The translations under genes and the position numbers were made by a program. Below, piece after piece: positions 25,758 to 35,540 of a DNA stretch of 64,000 bases. A model generated the notes under the pieces. The model did no database searches, was not told where the DNA came from, and saw only the letters and a program-made list of their open reading frames with translations. The DNA is from Propionibacteriaceae bacterium (GTDB lineage Bacteria > Actinomycetota > Actinomycetes > Propionibacteriales > Propionibacteriaceae): contig JAIRYW010000021.1 in assembly GCA_031267645.1 (NCBI GenBank), positions 1-64,000 of the forward strand, given 5' to 3'. Position 1 is the first letter of the stretch. The number at the start of each line of letters is the position of its first letter.

Positions 25758-27256
25758 CGGGCTAGGTCCGGTCGGGTCAGGTCGACCAGGATCGGCCGGG
25801 AGGACAGGGCCGGACAGTGGACCACGCCCGGCCAAGGGCCGAGAGCGGGGTGGGGCGAGGCGATCTCGCGGTGGCCCAGGACCGGGCCACGCTGCTCGGA
25901 CCGGGTCCACGACTGGCCCATCGGCCCCCAACTGGCCGAAGCGCTGCTGGACACGGTGGGGAAGGCCATCTCGCCCAGCCGGCCGGCCAAGAAGTCGGTG
26001 CTGGCCTTGGAGACCCGAGGTAGGCAGATCAGGTTGCCACAGTTGGCCATGATCTCGTCGCGCCGCTCGGCTTGGAACTGGGAGACGTCCTGGGTCGCCA
26101 ACAGCGAGCTGACGCCGACGCCGGCCACCAAGGACAGGGTCGAGCCCAGGTCGATCCGGTTCTGCACCCGGGCGGCCTCGTCCAACACCAGCAGGACCGG
26201 CCGGCCGACCGGGCCGAAACCGGTCAGGGCGCGCTGTAAGAATTGGCCCAAGAAGAGGCTGCTGGCGGCGTCGCCCAAGGCGCCGTCGGCCACCGGCGCG
26301 GACACGATGACCAAGACCGGGCGTTCGGCGTGCAGGACGTCGAAGCTGAACTGATCGCGCTGGGTCACGCTCAAGAAACCTTGGGTGTCCAATGTCTCCA
26401 GGTGGGTGCGCAACTCCATGGTGTGCTTGATGAACTCGCCCCGCGACAGGCCGGTCAGCTCTATCAGGCGCTGGGCGCCGGGGTGGGAGCGGTGGCCGGT
26501 CACCAGGGATTCCAAGGCGGTCTGATCGTCCAGCAGACGCAGGATCCGGCCCAGGTCGAGGCCGCCCGGCACGGCTGGGGCCAGCAGCAACAGTCCGCGT
26601 AAGTACTTGATGGCGGACTGGTGGAAGAACTTGTTCGGATCGCTGGGCGAGACTCGACCGCAGACGGCCTCGACGGCGGCGTTGATCTGGGAGTCGCCGT
26701 CCAACTGGGCGATCCAGTTCCAGGAGGCCGAACGGGCCGGGTCGTTGTAATCCCATTTGATGACGGGCACGCCCAACACTCCGACCTGGGCGCTGTGGCG
26801 TTTGACTTCGCCCAACAGATCGTCGCGGCCCTTGACGTCGACCGCCAGCACCGACTGGCCCTGACGCAAAGCGGCGTGGATCCAAGGCGCCACGATGGAG
26901 GCGGTCTTGCCGGAGCGGGTCGGACCCAAGACGCAGGTGTGTTGGTTGGCCACCCCGGCCGGCAAGCCGAAGGCCCGCTCGGCCCGCCAAGCCTTGGGGT
27001 CGATCAGACGCCCCAAGGGCAGGTCGAGCGGGGCCGACGCGATGTCTTGGGGGCGGGCCACCCCGCGGTAATCCCACAATCCGGCTTGGACCGCCGACGG
27101 GCTGGGCGGGGGGTCCCAAGGCCCCAACAGCCCCATCCGGGCTCCCCGGGAGGGCCAGTTGTGGGCCGCCGCCAGGGCCGCCCCGGTGACGCCGCGAGTC
27201 ACCGCCGAGGCGCCTCGGGCGGCCGCCCCCAGCAGGTTCCACCAAGCCGACGCCAC
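25754..27256 (-). CDS. soluble VirD4/TraG-like ATPase
   Basis: A 500-residue P-loop ATPase. The Walker A motif GPTRSGKT is at residues 111-118, the Walker B strand VLLVLDE at 354-360, and LLATQDVSQFQ follows as sensor segment. These and the AVDVKGRDDL segment mark the VirD4/TraG coupling-protein family that pumps DNA or proteins through type IV secretion channels. Classical coupling proteins have N-terminal membrane spans; none is evident here. Translation starts at a GTG three bases after the ParB-like stop. No relaxase, VirB4 or pilus gene is in the window, so conjugation is unlikely. A DNA- or protein-handling role controlled by the operon's kinase and phosphatase is an inference. Confidence 0.8.
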   Translation of the reverse strand: MASAWWNLLGAAARGASAVTRGVTGAALAAAHNWPSRGARMGLLGPWDPPPSPSAVQAGLWDYRGVARPQDIASAPLDLPLGRLIDPKAWRAERAFGLPAGVANQHTCVLGPTRSGKTASIVAPWIHAALRQGQSVLAVDVKGRDDLLGEVKRHSAQVGVLGVPVIKWDYNDPARSASWNWIAQLDGDSQINAAVEAVCGRVSPSDPNKFFHQSAIKYLRGLLLLAPAVPGGLDLGRILRLLDDQTALESLVTGHRSHPGAQRLIELTGLSRGEFIKHTMELRTHLETLDTQGFLSVTQRDQFSFDVLHAERPVLVIVSAPVADGALGDAASSLFLGQFLQRALTGFGPVGRPVLLVLDEAARVQNRIDLGSTLSLVAGVGVSSLLATQDVSQFQAERRDEIMANCGNLICLPRVSKASTDFLAGRLGEMAFPTVSSSASASWGPMGQSWTRSEQRGPVLGHREIASPHPALGPWPGVVHCPALSSRPILVDLTRPDLAR

Positions 27257-27259
27257 GGA

Positions 27260-27835
27260 CTAACGCTCCCAAGTCAGGTCTGGCGTCCGGTCCCGCTGGG
27301 GCGTCCGGTCGCGGTCCGGCTCAGGCGTCCGCTCCGGTTCGGGCGTCTGGCTCCGCTCGGGCGTCTGGTCCGGTCCAGGCGTCCGGCTGGAGCTTTGGCT
27401 CAGGGACGGGTCCTCGCGCTGACGGCGGCGGGCGCAAGCCTGCTCGACCCGGTCCAACTCGGCCTCGGTGGGAGCCGCCACCCAGACCGGCAGGTGGCTC
27501 ACCCCGATCGCCCGGGCCGCCCGCACTCGGTGGTTGCCGGCGTCCACCTTCAGGTCATGGCCGTCCCAGTCCGCCCGCAGGGCCTCGCCGCTGGGGGACT
27601 GGCAGAGGCGGGCGTAGGTGTCGCCCAGGCGGCTCAGGCCCGGGTCGTCGGACTGGCGGGCGGCGGCGAACTGATCCGGCGTCCAGCCCTGGGCCCGGCG
27701 CTGGTTGACCTGGTCCACGGCGGCGGCGATGTCACGCAGTCGGGCCTCGGAATAGCCGTGGGACGAGTCCGCCGCCACCGCCGGGTCGACCCACAAAGCG
27801 CTGGTCGGCACGTCGATCAGACGGCGCGGCCACAT
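27260..27835 (-). CDS. ParB/sulfiredoxin-fold domain protein
   Basis: A 191-residue protein with a ParB-like nuclease/NTPase fold. The segment DLKVDAGNHRVRAARAIGVSHLPVWV has the GNHR motif that binds nucleotide in ParB and Srx proteins. There is no helix-turn-helix of a centromere ParB, and the last ~50 residues are a low-complexity tail of repeated TPE/PDR words. I place the start at the ATG at 27835, which has GAGGG eight bases upstream; a TTG at 27850 that overlaps the PP2C stop is an alternative. It may recognise DNA or nucleotide for the VirD4-like ATPase. Confidence 0.72.
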   Translation of the reverse strand: MWPRRLIDVPTSALWVDPAVAADSSHGYSEARLRDIAAAVDQVNQRRAQGWTPDQFAAARQSDDPGLSRLGDTYARLCQSPSGEALRADWDGHDLKVDAGNHRVRAARAIGVSHLPVWVAAPTEAELDRVEQACARRRQREDPSLSQSSSRTPGPDQTPERSQTPEPERTPEPDRDRTPQRDRTPDLTWER

Positions 27836-27846
27836 CAGTGCGGCCC

Positions 27847-29100
27847 TCAAGCGGCCTGGTGCGGCCAGATGGCCACCAGGGTGCGGTCGTCGTCGAAGGT
27901 CTCACGCGAGAAATCGAGCAGATGGGCGAACTCCAACAAAGGCGGCGGCCCCGGCGTCAAACGGTCGCGGAAGAGCTGGCCGACCAAACCGTCGCCCGAC
28001 CCCAGGGGGTCGCCGAAACCGTCGGTGCCCAACAGCAAGACCTGACCGGGACGGACCTGGCCTCGGATCGGCACGACCTCGGACGGCGTCCTCGGCAGAC
28101 CGGAGACGGCCGAGGAGGCGATCGGGCCGCTGGTGTCTTTGCCGCCCTCCAAGTTGCTGTAGCCGTCGGGGCCCAACAGCCAGGCTCCGGAGTCGCCGAT
28201 CCCGACCAGGGCCACGGCCAGGTGGTCCGCCCGGGGCTCGACCACGGCGCAGACCAGGGTGGAGGCCAACAGCTCCTCGGCCTGGGCGGCCTCGGCCGCC
28301 GGGTCGGACAAGACGACCCGGGCCTGCTCCACCAAAGACCAAGCCGTGTTGGCGACCAGGCCGGACCAATCGATTTGGTCCAGACTCTCGGGCAAGGCGG
28401 TGGCCAGCCACAGGGTGGCGTAGCGCACGGCGGTGGCGGCGCCGATGTGGGACTGGGGGGCGGCCGAGACGCCGTCCGCCACCGCCGCCACCAGCCAATT
28501 CCGTTCCGGCAGCCAAGCCAGGGCGAAGTCGTCTTGGCGCGGGACGCCGTACCAACGATGGTCGTAACCGCGGACCGAGGCCCCCCGCACGGTCAATTCC
28601 GGGGTGGCCCAGCCGTCCACCACGGTGTCGGGGCGGTACGGGGTGGTGCGGAAACGCTGATCGACGGCGCGGGGCTCGAAGCTCGGCGTCGGCTGGCCCA
28701 CCACGATGGGCTGGTTGGAGAGCCAACCGGTCGGCCCGGTCGGGCCGGGGCTGGACGCGGCCGGCTGGTCGGCGCCGAGCGGGACGGGTGGGACGGCCAG
28801 GTCGTCGCCGGCTGGACCGGGTGGGGCGGTCTGAGCGGCGTCGGCTGGACCAGGTGGGACGGCCAAGGCGGCGGTCGCACCATCGACTAGGGCCGAGGGC
28901 CGCTCTGGCCCGGGCCCAGGCCCGCCGGCCGGCTCCGGGACGAGCGCGCGGCCGGCGTCGGCGACGGGATCCGGCCCGACCGCTGGGGCCGGGGCGGCCG
29001 ATAAGCGGCCCAAGCCGCTGGCCGGAGCGTCTGGTGAAGGCTGAGCGGATGGCGTGAGGTCGGCGTGCCTGGGCTGAGCCGGTTTCTTGCGGCCGAACAT
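27847..29100 (-). CDS. PP2C-type Ser/Thr phosphatase with disordered N-terminus
   Basis: A 417-residue protein. The first ~130 residues are Pro/Ala/Gly-rich and probably disordered; MFGRKKPAQ at the very start is a basic patch. The catalytic domain covers ~175-415 with the metal-binding residues in RQDDFALAW, VAAVADGVSAA, VGIGDSGAWL, LLLGTDGFGDPL and FDDDRTLVAIW. PP2C enzymes reverse Ser/Thr phosphorylation, so it should oppose the kinase at the other end of the operon. The gene starts 13 bp after the vWA gene. A family with this kind of triad (vWA, PP2C, kinase) is known as TerY-P. Confidence 0.86.
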   Translation of the reverse strand: MFGRKKPAQPRHADLTPSAQPSPDAPASGLGRLSAAPAPAVGPDPVADAGRALVPEPAGGPGPGPERPSALVDGATAALAVPPGPADAAQTAPPGPAGDDLAVPPVPLGADQPAASSPGPTGPTGWLSNQPIVVGQPTPSFEPRAVDQRFRTTPYRPDTVVDGWATPELTVRGASVRGYDHRWYGVPRQDDFALAWLPERNWLVAAVADGVSAAPQSHIGAATAVRYATLWLATALPESLDQIDWSGLVANTAWSLVEQARVVLSDPAAEAAQAEELLASTLVCAVVEPRADHLAVALVGIGDSGAWLLGPDGYSNLEGGKDTSGPIASSAVSGLPRTPSEVVPIRGQVRPGQVLLLGTDGFGDPLGSGDGLVGQLFRDRLTPGPPPLLEFAHLLDFSRETFDDDRTLVAIWPHQAA

Positions 29101-29113
29101 CGGACCGGTCCGA

Positions 29114-29791
29114 TCAAACGACGTCGAGGGCGAGGGGTATGAAGTCCTTCGGAGCCTCGATCATCAAAGCGGACTGGTCGGCCGCCAAGGCGTTGCCGGA
29201 GGCCACCACGGAACGGGACAGAGCTTCGGCGAACTCGGCGATGGCCTTGCCGGTGTCGGCCCCGACGGCGGCGGCGAAGGCGTATTCCGGCCGGGTGGCG
29301 ACTTGGCGCACGACGTCATGGTTGGACTGGCCGATGCCGAAGGCCAAGATGTTGGGCCGGGCCCGGAAACCGGGGTCGGTCAGCTCGGCCAGGGCCTGCT
29401 CCCAGCCGTCGCCCCGGTTGGGCTCGCCGTCGGTCAACAAGAAGACGGCCGGCCGGCTGACTTGGTAACCCTCGGCTTTGAGGGCGGCGACGTCTTCCGG
29501 GATGGCTTGGAGCAAGAGCTGGAAGGCGGCGGCGTACGAAGTGGTGCCCCCGGCCGACAAGGTCGGCATGGTCTCGATCTGGCGCAGATCGGACAGCGGC
29601 AGGTGCGTTATGGCGTGGTCGGCGAAACCGACCACCGCGAAGCGGGTCTTGGCCGCCGCCAGAGGTTCGGACTGCAGAGCCGCCAGCAGGGAGAGCAGAC
29701 CGGCGTTGACCTCGCCGATGTCGTCGACCATCGAGCCGGACTGGTCGGCCACCAGATAGAACGGTACGACTTTGCCCAGAGAGTCGCTCAT
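29114..29791 (-). CDS. TerY-like von Willebrand factor A domain protein
   Basis: A 225-residue single vWA domain with a complete metal-ion-dependent adhesion site: DQSGSM at residues 16-21, the threonine in GGTTS near 83, and the aspartate in LLTDGEPN at 121. No signal peptide or membrane span, so it is cytoplasmic, as for TerY-type proteins that scaffold phosphatase-kinase pairs. It is the first gene of the five-gene operon, with an AAGGAG ribosome-binding site and a TATAGT -10-like box 39-44 bp upstream of its ATG. It is divergent from the CNNM/CBS gene. Confidence 0.9.
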   Translation of the reverse strand: MSDSLGKVVPFYLVADQSGSMVDDIGEVNAGLLSLLAALQSEPLAAAKTRFAVVGFADHAITHLPLSDLRQIETMPTLSAGGTTSYAAAFQLLLQAIPEDVAALKAEGYQVSRPAVFLLTDGEPNRGDGWEQALAELTDPGFRARPNILAFGIGQSNHDVVRQVATRPEYAFAAAVGADTGKAIAEFAEALSRSVVASGNALAADQSALMIEAPKDFIPLALDVV

Positions 29792-29829
29792 TTTGTCTCC
29801 TTCGACGGATGGGACTGAGAGTGCCTCAA

Positions 29830-29835
29830 ACTATA
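29830..29835 (-). promoter_or_regulatory. candidate -10 box of the vWA-kinase operon
   Basis: On the minus strand TATAGT stands in an AT-richer island and predicts a transcript start about 30 bases before the vWA start codon. No good -35 box is visible at the expected distance, so an activator or another sigma factor is possible. Confidence 0.35.
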
Positions 29836-30002
29836 TCCGTCGGCGCTGACGGCGTCTGGGGGCGGCTCCTTCAGGGGGGCCGACCCAACCGTCGCCGGCC
29901 CTGGACCGGGCGGCGGGCGCCGGCCCTGACTCGCCTGGACCGGGCCGGACTGGATACAGTTGACTCCACCGACGGTTGTGATTGAGGTGACACTTCGCCC
30001 CG

Positions 30003-31304
30003 ATGTCCGGTTTAGGCGTCAACATCGCCCTGATAGCGCTCTTCATTCTGATTGGCGCGGTTTTCTCGGCCGCTGAGATGGCTCTGATCAGTCTGCGCGA
30101 GGGCCAGGTCAGACAACTGGCCACCCGGGGGGCGCGGGGCCGTAAAGTGGCCGATCTGGCCAAGGACCCGAACCGTTTCCTGTCCGCCATCCAGATCGGC
30201 ATCACCTTCTCCGGCTTCCTGTCGGCTTCCTTCGGCGGGGCCACTCTGGCCGACGACCTGGGGCCGGTCATCGCCCGCTTGGGGCTGCCCGCCGGCCCGG
30301 CCTACATCGTCGCCCTAGTCCTGGTCACCATCGTCATCTCCTATTTCTCCATCGTCTTCGGCGAACTGGTCTCCAAACGCCTGGCCATGCAACGGGCCGA
30401 ACCCTTCGCTCTGGCCCTGGCCGGTCTGGTCGACGTCATCGCCCGCTTGGTGCGGCCCGTCATCTGGTTCCTGGGTCTGTCCACCGACCTGGTGGTGCGC
30501 CTGCTGGGCGGCGACCCCAAGGCCTCCCGGGAGGAGGTCTCGGACGAGGAGCTGCGGGCCATGGTGTCTGAGTCGGCCACCTTGGGCGAGGAGGAGCGCC
30601 AGATCGTGGACGAGGTCTTCGCCGCCGGCCAACGCCGGTTGCGTGAGGTCATGGTGCCGCGCACCGAGGTCGAGTTCTTGGACGGCGACCGGCCGGCCCA
30701 CCAGGCCGCTGAGACGGTCGAGCAGGGCAGCCACTCGCGTTACCCGGTGATCGGGCAGTCGGTCGACGAGGTGCTCGGTTTCGTCCATCTGCGCGATCTG
30801 ATGAGCCTCGACCCGGCCGACCGTGAGATTCCGATCCGTCAGTTGGTGCGTCCGGTCCTGGCCCTGCCGGACACGGTCAAGGTGCTGCACGCCCTGACCG
30901 CGTTGCGGCGGCAGAACGCCCATCTGGCGATCGTGCGCGACGAGTACGGTGGCACGGCCGGCATCGTCACCTTGGAGGACTTGGTCGAGGAATTGGTGGG
31001 CGAGATCCAGGACGAGTACGACTTGCAGGCCGACCAGACGGCCGTTTCCGGCGACGGGGTGGACGGTTTGACCACCCTGGAGCAGTTCGAGGATTTGACG
31101 GGGTATTTGTTGCCGGAGGGTCCGTACGACACGCTGGCTGGGTTCTGGGTGGCCCAGCGCGGCGTCCTGCCCCAAGTGGGGGATTCTGTGCGGGCGGTCC
31201 TGGTCCAGGTCGGCGCGGCGGAGCCGGTGGCGGTCGAGATGGTGGTGACGGAAATGGACGGCCGGCGGGCGGCTCGGATCGCCGTCCGGCCGGTCGGTGG
31301 TTGA
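30003..31304 (+). CDS. CNNM/CBS-domain (HlyC/CorC-type) membrane transporter
   Basis: A 433-residue protein with a CNNM transmembrane domain (about residues 1-190, four spans beginning IALIALFILIGAVFSAAEM), two CBS domains (about 200-340, including VMVPRTEVEFLD and DEYGGTAGIVTLEDLVEELVG), and a C-terminal CorC/HlyC domain. Relatives export Mg2+ or regulate it; the old hemolysin label is misleading. The YFSIVFGELVSKRLA segment holds conserved CNNM residues. The start is the ATG at 30003. Confidence 0.92.
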   Translation: MSGLGVNIALIALFILIGAVFSAAEMALISLREGQVRQLATRGARGRKVADLAKDPNRFLSAIQIGITFSGFLSASFGGATLADDLGPVIARLGLPAGPAYIVALVLVTIVISYFSIVFGELVSKRLAMQRAEPFALALAGLVDVIARLVRPVIWFLGLSTDLVVRLLGGDPKASREEVSDEELRAMVSESATLGEEERQIVDEVFAAGQRRLREVMVPRTEVEFLDGDRPAHQAAETVEQGSHSRYPVIGQSVDEVLGFVHLRDLMSLDPADREIPIRQLVRPVLALPDTVKVLHALTALRRQNAHLAIVRDEYGGTAGIVTLEDLVEELVGEIQDEYDLQADQTAVSGDGVDGLTTLEQFEDLTGYLLPEGPYDTLAGFWVAQRGVLPQVGDSVRAVLVQVGAAEPVAVEMVVTEMDGRRAARIAVRPVGG

Positions 31305-31471
31305 GAGATTCAGCGCTCGTTCGCGGCCGCCGCCGCGTAAGAGGTCAACCTGAGCCGAAAGCCCAGTCCGCCAGTCTGGGCCGGGCTGGACCGGGCTGGT
31401 CGAACCGGACTAGCCGTGGTCCGAGCCCGGTTTGGAAGTAGGATTCGGCCCAGGCGGAAGGGAGCCGACCG

Positions 31472-32677
31472 ATGGAGGACCTTGACGGAGCCCGCCTGCT
31501 GACCTCTGGCGACGTGGCCGGACTGTTGGCCGAAGTGGTGGGTCCCAGCGGAGCCAGCTTGGAGGGCTGGTCGCTCAGCCATGTCGACGCCGACCCCGGG
31601 CGCTCGACCACCGCCACTTACAAGGTCAGACTGACGCAACCGGGTGGACTGGTCACGCGCACGGTCGGGTTGACGGTGCGCGCGCAGGGTCCGTCGGCGG
31701 CCGACGCCCGGGCCGCCGTGGTGCGGTCGGGGGAGGTCCAAGCGGTCGGCTGGTTGTTCCCGCACGACCCCGATCTGCCCGGCTTGGCCCGGGCCGCTTC
31801 GCGCGTTCAGATGACAGCCTTGTTGAACCAGTCTGGTTTTGTGAAGATCCAGCCGGGCGACCTCGAATTGGAGTTGATCGGTTACCGGCCGCGCCGCCGC
31901 GCCGTCCTCAAGGTCTCGGCTCCGCGGATCGGTCTGGTGGCCTACGTCAAGGTCTTCCGGCCGGCCCAGTTCGAAGCCGTCCGCCAACGCCATGAGATAT
32001 TGTCAGCCGCCGGTCTGCCCAGCCCCCGGGTGTTGGCCGCCACGACCGACCATGTGTTGGTGATCGAGTCCACGGTCGGGCGGCCTCTGGCCCGGGCCTT
32101 GTTCGACCGGCCCACTCCGGTCACAGCCGAGCAGATCGTGGAGTTGTTGGACGCCCTGCCGGCCCAGGTGGCCGAGTTGAGCCGCCGCCCGCCCTGGGCC
32201 GCCTCGGTGCGCCACTACGCCGGTGTGGTCGAGGCCAACCTGCCGTCGTTGTCGCGGCGGTTGTCGCATCTGGTCCACCAGATCTCGACCGGGCTGGCCG
32301 ACCTGCCGGCCGGCGAGGATCCGACCCACGGCGACTTCTACGAGGCCCAGATCTTCGTTCAACCAGGTCGGGTGTCCGGGCTGATCGACGTCGACACCAT
32401 CGGCCCAGGCCGGCGAGCCGACGATCTGGCTTGTCTGTTGGCCCACCTCAACTGCATCCAGCGGATGAACTCGGCCCAAGCCGTCGTGGCCTCCCAATTG
32501 ATCCAAGATTGGTTGCCGGTGTTCGAGGCTCGGGTCGATCCGGTCGAGTTACGGCTGCGCGCCGCCGCCGTCGTCGTCTCCCTGGCCACCGGCCCCTTCC
32601 GCTGCCAGGAGCCGGACTGGCGGCGCGAGACGGAAGCCATCGTGGCCAAGGCGGAAAGACTGGTGGCCGAGGTTTAA
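31472..32677 (+). CDS. aminoglycoside-phosphotransferase-like kinase
   Basis: A 401-residue protein with the APH/choline-kinase fold. The catalytic loop PTHGDFYEAQIFV and metal-binding GLIDVDTIGPGRRADDLA are clear, and an N-terminal beta-lobe carries the AYVKVF lysine. Members phosphorylate small hydroxyl compounds such as aminoglycosides, macrolides, choline or sugars (maltokinase-like). The gene sits 28 bp upstream of metG and may be cotranscribed. Substrate unknown; the context does not suggest antibiotic resistance. Confidence 0.78.
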   Translation: MEDLDGARLLTSGDVAGLLAEVVGPSGASLEGWSLSHVDADPGRSTTATYKVRLTQPGGLVTRTVGLTVRAQGPSAADARAAVVRSGEVQAVGWLFPHDPDLPGLARAASRVQMTALLNQSGFVKIQPGDLELELIGYRPRRRAVLKVSAPRIGLVAYVKVFRPAQFEAVRQRHEILSAAGLPSPRVLAATTDHVLVIESTVGRPLARALFDRPTPVTAEQIVELLDALPAQVAELSRRPPWAASVRHYAGVVEANLPSLSRRLSHLVHQISTGLADLPAGEDPTHGDFYEAQIFVQPGRVSGLIDVDTIGPGRRADDLACLLAHLNCIQRMNSAQAVVASQLIQDWLPVFEARVDPVELRLRAAAVVVSLATGPFRCQEPDWRRETEAIVAKAERLVAEV

Positions 32678-32705
32678 GGCTGGCGCCGCGATATAGGGTG
32701 GGCCT

Positions 32706-34490
32706 ATGTCCAAAATCCTGGCCGCCGTCGCCTGGCCCTACGCCAACGGTCCCCGTCACATCGGTCACGTCTCTGGCTTCGGGGTGCCCTCGGACGTCTT
32801 CTCGCGTTACCAGCGCATGGCCGGCCACGACGTCTTGATGGTGTCGGGCACGGACGAGCACGGCACCGCCATCCAGGTCCAAGCCGACAAAGAGCGTCTG
32901 ACTCCGCAACAGACCGCCGACAAGTACCATCGTGTCATCGCGACCGACCTCAAAGGCCTGGGACTGTCCTACGACCTCTACACCCGCACCACCACCCGCA
33001 ACCACAGCGCCGTGGTGCAGGAGCTGTTCCGGGCCCTGCACGCCAACGGTTACGTCGTGCCCCAGGTCCAGCTGGGAGCCATCTCGCCTTCGACCGGGCG
33101 GACCCTGGCCGACCGTTACATCGAGGGCACTTGTCCGATCTGCGGTTACGCCGGCGCCCGGGGCGACCAGTGCGACAACTGCGGTAACCAGCTCGACCCG
33201 GTCGACCTGATCGAGCCGCATTCGCGCATCGACGGCGAGGTCCCGATCTTCGTCGAGACCGAGCATTTCTTCCTCGACCTGCCGGCTCTGGCCGGATCGC
33301 TCGGCTCCTGGTTGGAGACCCGCCAGGACTGGCGGCCCAACGTCATCAACTTCTCGCTCAAACTGCTGGACGACCTCAAGCCGCGGCCCATCACGCGCGA
33401 CCTCGACTGGGGCATCCCGATCCCGTTGCCCAGCTGGCGCGACAACCCGATGAAGAGCATATACGTCTGGTTCGACGCCGTCATCGGCTATCTTTCGGCC
33501 TCCATCGAATGGGCCCGGCGGGCCGGCCGGCCCGAGGCCTGGCGCGACTGGTGGCAGGACCCGGCCGCCCGCTCGTACTATTTCATGGGCAAAGACAACA
33601 TCACATTCCACTCGGTGATCTGGCCCGGCATTCTGCTGGGAGCCAACGGGCAGGGCGACCGGGGTGGCCAGCCCAGCCAGTTCGGCCCCCTCGGGTTGCC
33701 CACCGAGATCGTCTCCAGCGAGTTTCTGACCATGTCGGGGTCGAAGTTCTCGACCAGCCGGCAGACCGTCATCTACGTGGGCGACTTCTTGCGCCAGTTC
33801 GGTCCCGACGCCCTGCGTTATTTCATCGCCGTGGCCGGGCCGGAGAATCAGGACACCGACTTCACCTGGGACGAGTTCGTGCGCCGGACCAACTCCGAAT
33901 TGGCCAACGAGTGGGGCAACCTGGTCAACCGTTCCGTCTCCATGGCGCACAAGGCGAGCGGGGCGGTGCCCAGTCCCGGACCTCTGGCCGAGGTCGACGT
34001 CGCCGTCCTCCAAACCGCTCGCCAGGCTTACGACACGGTCGGCGGCCTGTTGGAGCGGGCTCGTTTCAAGCAAGCCATCGGCGAGGCCATGCGGGTGGCG
34101 GCGGCCGGCAACCGCTACCTGTCGGAGTGCGAGCCGTGGAAGCTGAAATCCGATCCGGTCCGCCGCGACACGGTCTTGCACACCGTCCTGCAGGTGGTCC
34201 AAGACGTCAATACGTTATTGACGCCCTTCTTGCCCCACGCCGCCCAAAAAGTGCACGAGACCCTGGGCGGCGACGGTGTCTGGGCGGCCCAACCCACCAT
34301 GGTCGAAGTCAGCGAACCGGACAACGAGGACTATCCGATCCTGACCGGCGACTACGCCGACCAGCGGGCCCGTTGGGCCTCGACGCCGATCCCGGTCGGG
34401 AGGCCCTTGGCCAAGCCGACGCCGTTGTTCGCCAAATTGGACGAGGCTTTGGGTCAGACCGGCCCGGACTGGGCCCCGATCGACGCTTAG
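32706..34490 (+). CDS. metG: methionyl-tRNA synthetase
   Basis: A 594-residue class I synthetase charging tRNA-Met. The HIGH signature is [10 protein letters not shown], the KMSKS signature is GSKFSTSR, and the zinc-binding knuckle is [17 protein letters not shown], the four-cysteine form. There is no C-terminal tRNA-binding EMAP domain; the protein ends after the anticodon-binding helical bundle. The last four bases overlap the convergent CPBP protease gene. Confidence 0.97.
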   Translation: MSKILAAVAWPYANGPRHIGHVSGFGVPSDVFSRYQRMAGHDVLMVSGTDEHGTAIQVQADKERLTPQQTADKYHRVIATDLKGLGLSYDLYTRTTTRNHSAVVQELFRALHANGYVVPQVQLGAISPSTGRTLADRYIEGTCPICGYAGARGDQCDNCGNQLDPVDLIEPHSRIDGEVPIFVETEHFFLDLPALAGSLGSWLETRQDWRPNVINFSLKLLDDLKPRPITRDLDWGIPIPLPSWRDNPMKSIYVWFDAVIGYLSASIEWARRAGRPEAWRDWWQDPAARSYYFMGKDNITFHSVIWPGILLGANGQGDRGGQPSQFGPLGLPTEIVSSEFLTMSGSKFSTSRQTVIYVGDFLRQFGPDALRYFIAVAGPENQDTDFTWDEFVRRTNSELANEWGNLVNRSVSMAHKASGAVPSPGPLAEVDVAVLQTARQAYDTVGGLLERARFKQAIGEAMRVAAAGNRYLSECEPWKLKSDPVRRDTVLHTVLQVVQDVNTLLTPFLPHAAQKVHETLGGDGVWAAQPTMVEVSEPDNEDYPILTGDYADQRARWASTPIPVGRPLAKPTPLFAKLDEALGQTGPDWAPIDA

Positions 34491-35464
34491 GGGCTCGCCG
34501 TCTGAGCCGCCTCGGCCAGCAGCCGGCGCCGCCGGACCCACCAGGGGGCCACCATCAAGCCGCGCCGTTGGGCCAGGACCAGCAGCCAGACGGCCACCCC
34601 GCCCAGCAAGACGACCGGGACCAGGGAGGCCTCCAGGCCGAAGACGCCGCCGGTCAGCCAGTCGGGGCCAGTCAGCTCGGCCACCAACCAGGTCTGGCGT
34701 TCTTCGCTGCCCGAGACGACCGAGCCGAACAAGGGGCCCTGGGCCATGTTCCAAGCGAAGTGGAAGCCCATCACCCACCACAGAGAACGGCTGACGATGT
34801 AGATGGCGGCCAACAGCAGCCCGGCCTCGATCACTATGGCGACGCCGCCCTGCCAGGTGCCTTCCGGATTGGCGACGTGCAGCAGGCCGAAGCTGGTGGC
34901 GGTCAGGGCCACCGCCGCCCAAGAGCCGAAGACGTCCTCCAACAGACGCAGGGCCACGCCTCGGAACATGATCTCCTCAGTCAGGGCGGCGCCCAGCCCG
35001 AGGGTCATCAGATCGGCCCAGGGCACGTAGTCATGGTTGACACCGACCACTCGGTAGGCGCCTAGCGCAGCCAATAGCCCGAGGCAGACCGCCACCGCCG
35101 CCAGGCCGAAGAGCAGGCCACGGAGCAAGCCGGACAGCCGGTGGGGCGACAGCTCGATCAGGTCCAGCCGTCCTTCGGTCACCAGCCCAGTCACCAGGTA
35201 AGCCACCAGACAAGACACGATCAAGGTCACTTCGGTCTGCCAGTAGGAGGCTTGCAACGGATCGCGGGTGGTGACGGCGAAGTAGATCGAGCCCGTCACC
35301 ACGGCCACGGCCGCCAGCAGGCCGACGAAGGCCAGAAAACGGACCAAGGCGTTGAATCGAACCGGATGCTGGGGCGGCCAAGGCTTGGCCGGTTGGTCGG
35401 GCGGCAGCAGATCCGAGGCGCGCAACTGGACCTGGGGATCGACCCAGAAGGAGGAGATCTTCAC
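34487..35464 (-). CDS. CPBP-family intramembrane metalloprotease
   Basis: A 325-residue integral membrane protein of the CAAX protease and bacteriocin-processing family. The motif [12 protein letters not shown] supplies the two glutamates, FGLLHVAN and [10 protein letters not shown] supply the histidines and asparagine, giving the usual metal site. About eight hydrophobic spans are present, and the first ~45 residues are cytoplasmic. Members process bacteriocins or act in stress signalling; the target here is unknown. It converges with metG. Confidence 0.9.
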   Translation of the reverse strand: MKISSFWVDPQVQLRASDLLPPDQPAKPWPPQHPVRFNALVRFLAFVGLLAAVAVVTGSIYFAVTTRDPLQASYWQTEVTLIVSCLVAYLVTGLVTEGRLDLIELSPHRLSGLLRGLLFGLAAVAVCLGLLAALGAYRVVGVNHDYVPWADLMTLGLGAALTEEIMFRGVALRLLEDVFGSWAAVALTATSFGLLHVANPEGTWQGGVAIVIEAGLLLAAIYIVSRSLWWVMGFHFAWNMAQGPLFGSVVSGSEERQTWLVAELTGPDWLTGGVFGLEASLVPVVLLGGVAVWLLVLAQRRGLMVAPWWVRRRRLLAEAAQTASP

Positions 35465-35540
35465 CGCCCCAGCCTAACCTCCGTCGCCGCCAACTGGTCG
35501 CACGAGCGCTCCCAACCGGTGGTCTGAGTATGGTGTCCAG

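Noticed and set aside
25754..27256. A conjugative element
   Set aside because: Only the coupling-like ATPase is present; no relaxase, VirB4, mobility genes, integrase or attachment sites were found.
23265..27272. A single 1335-aa protein joining the VirD4-like region to the kinase
   Set aside because: The first part is read in a different phase from the VirD4 gene and lacks its motifs; the kinase starts at the ATG overlapping the VirD4 stop.
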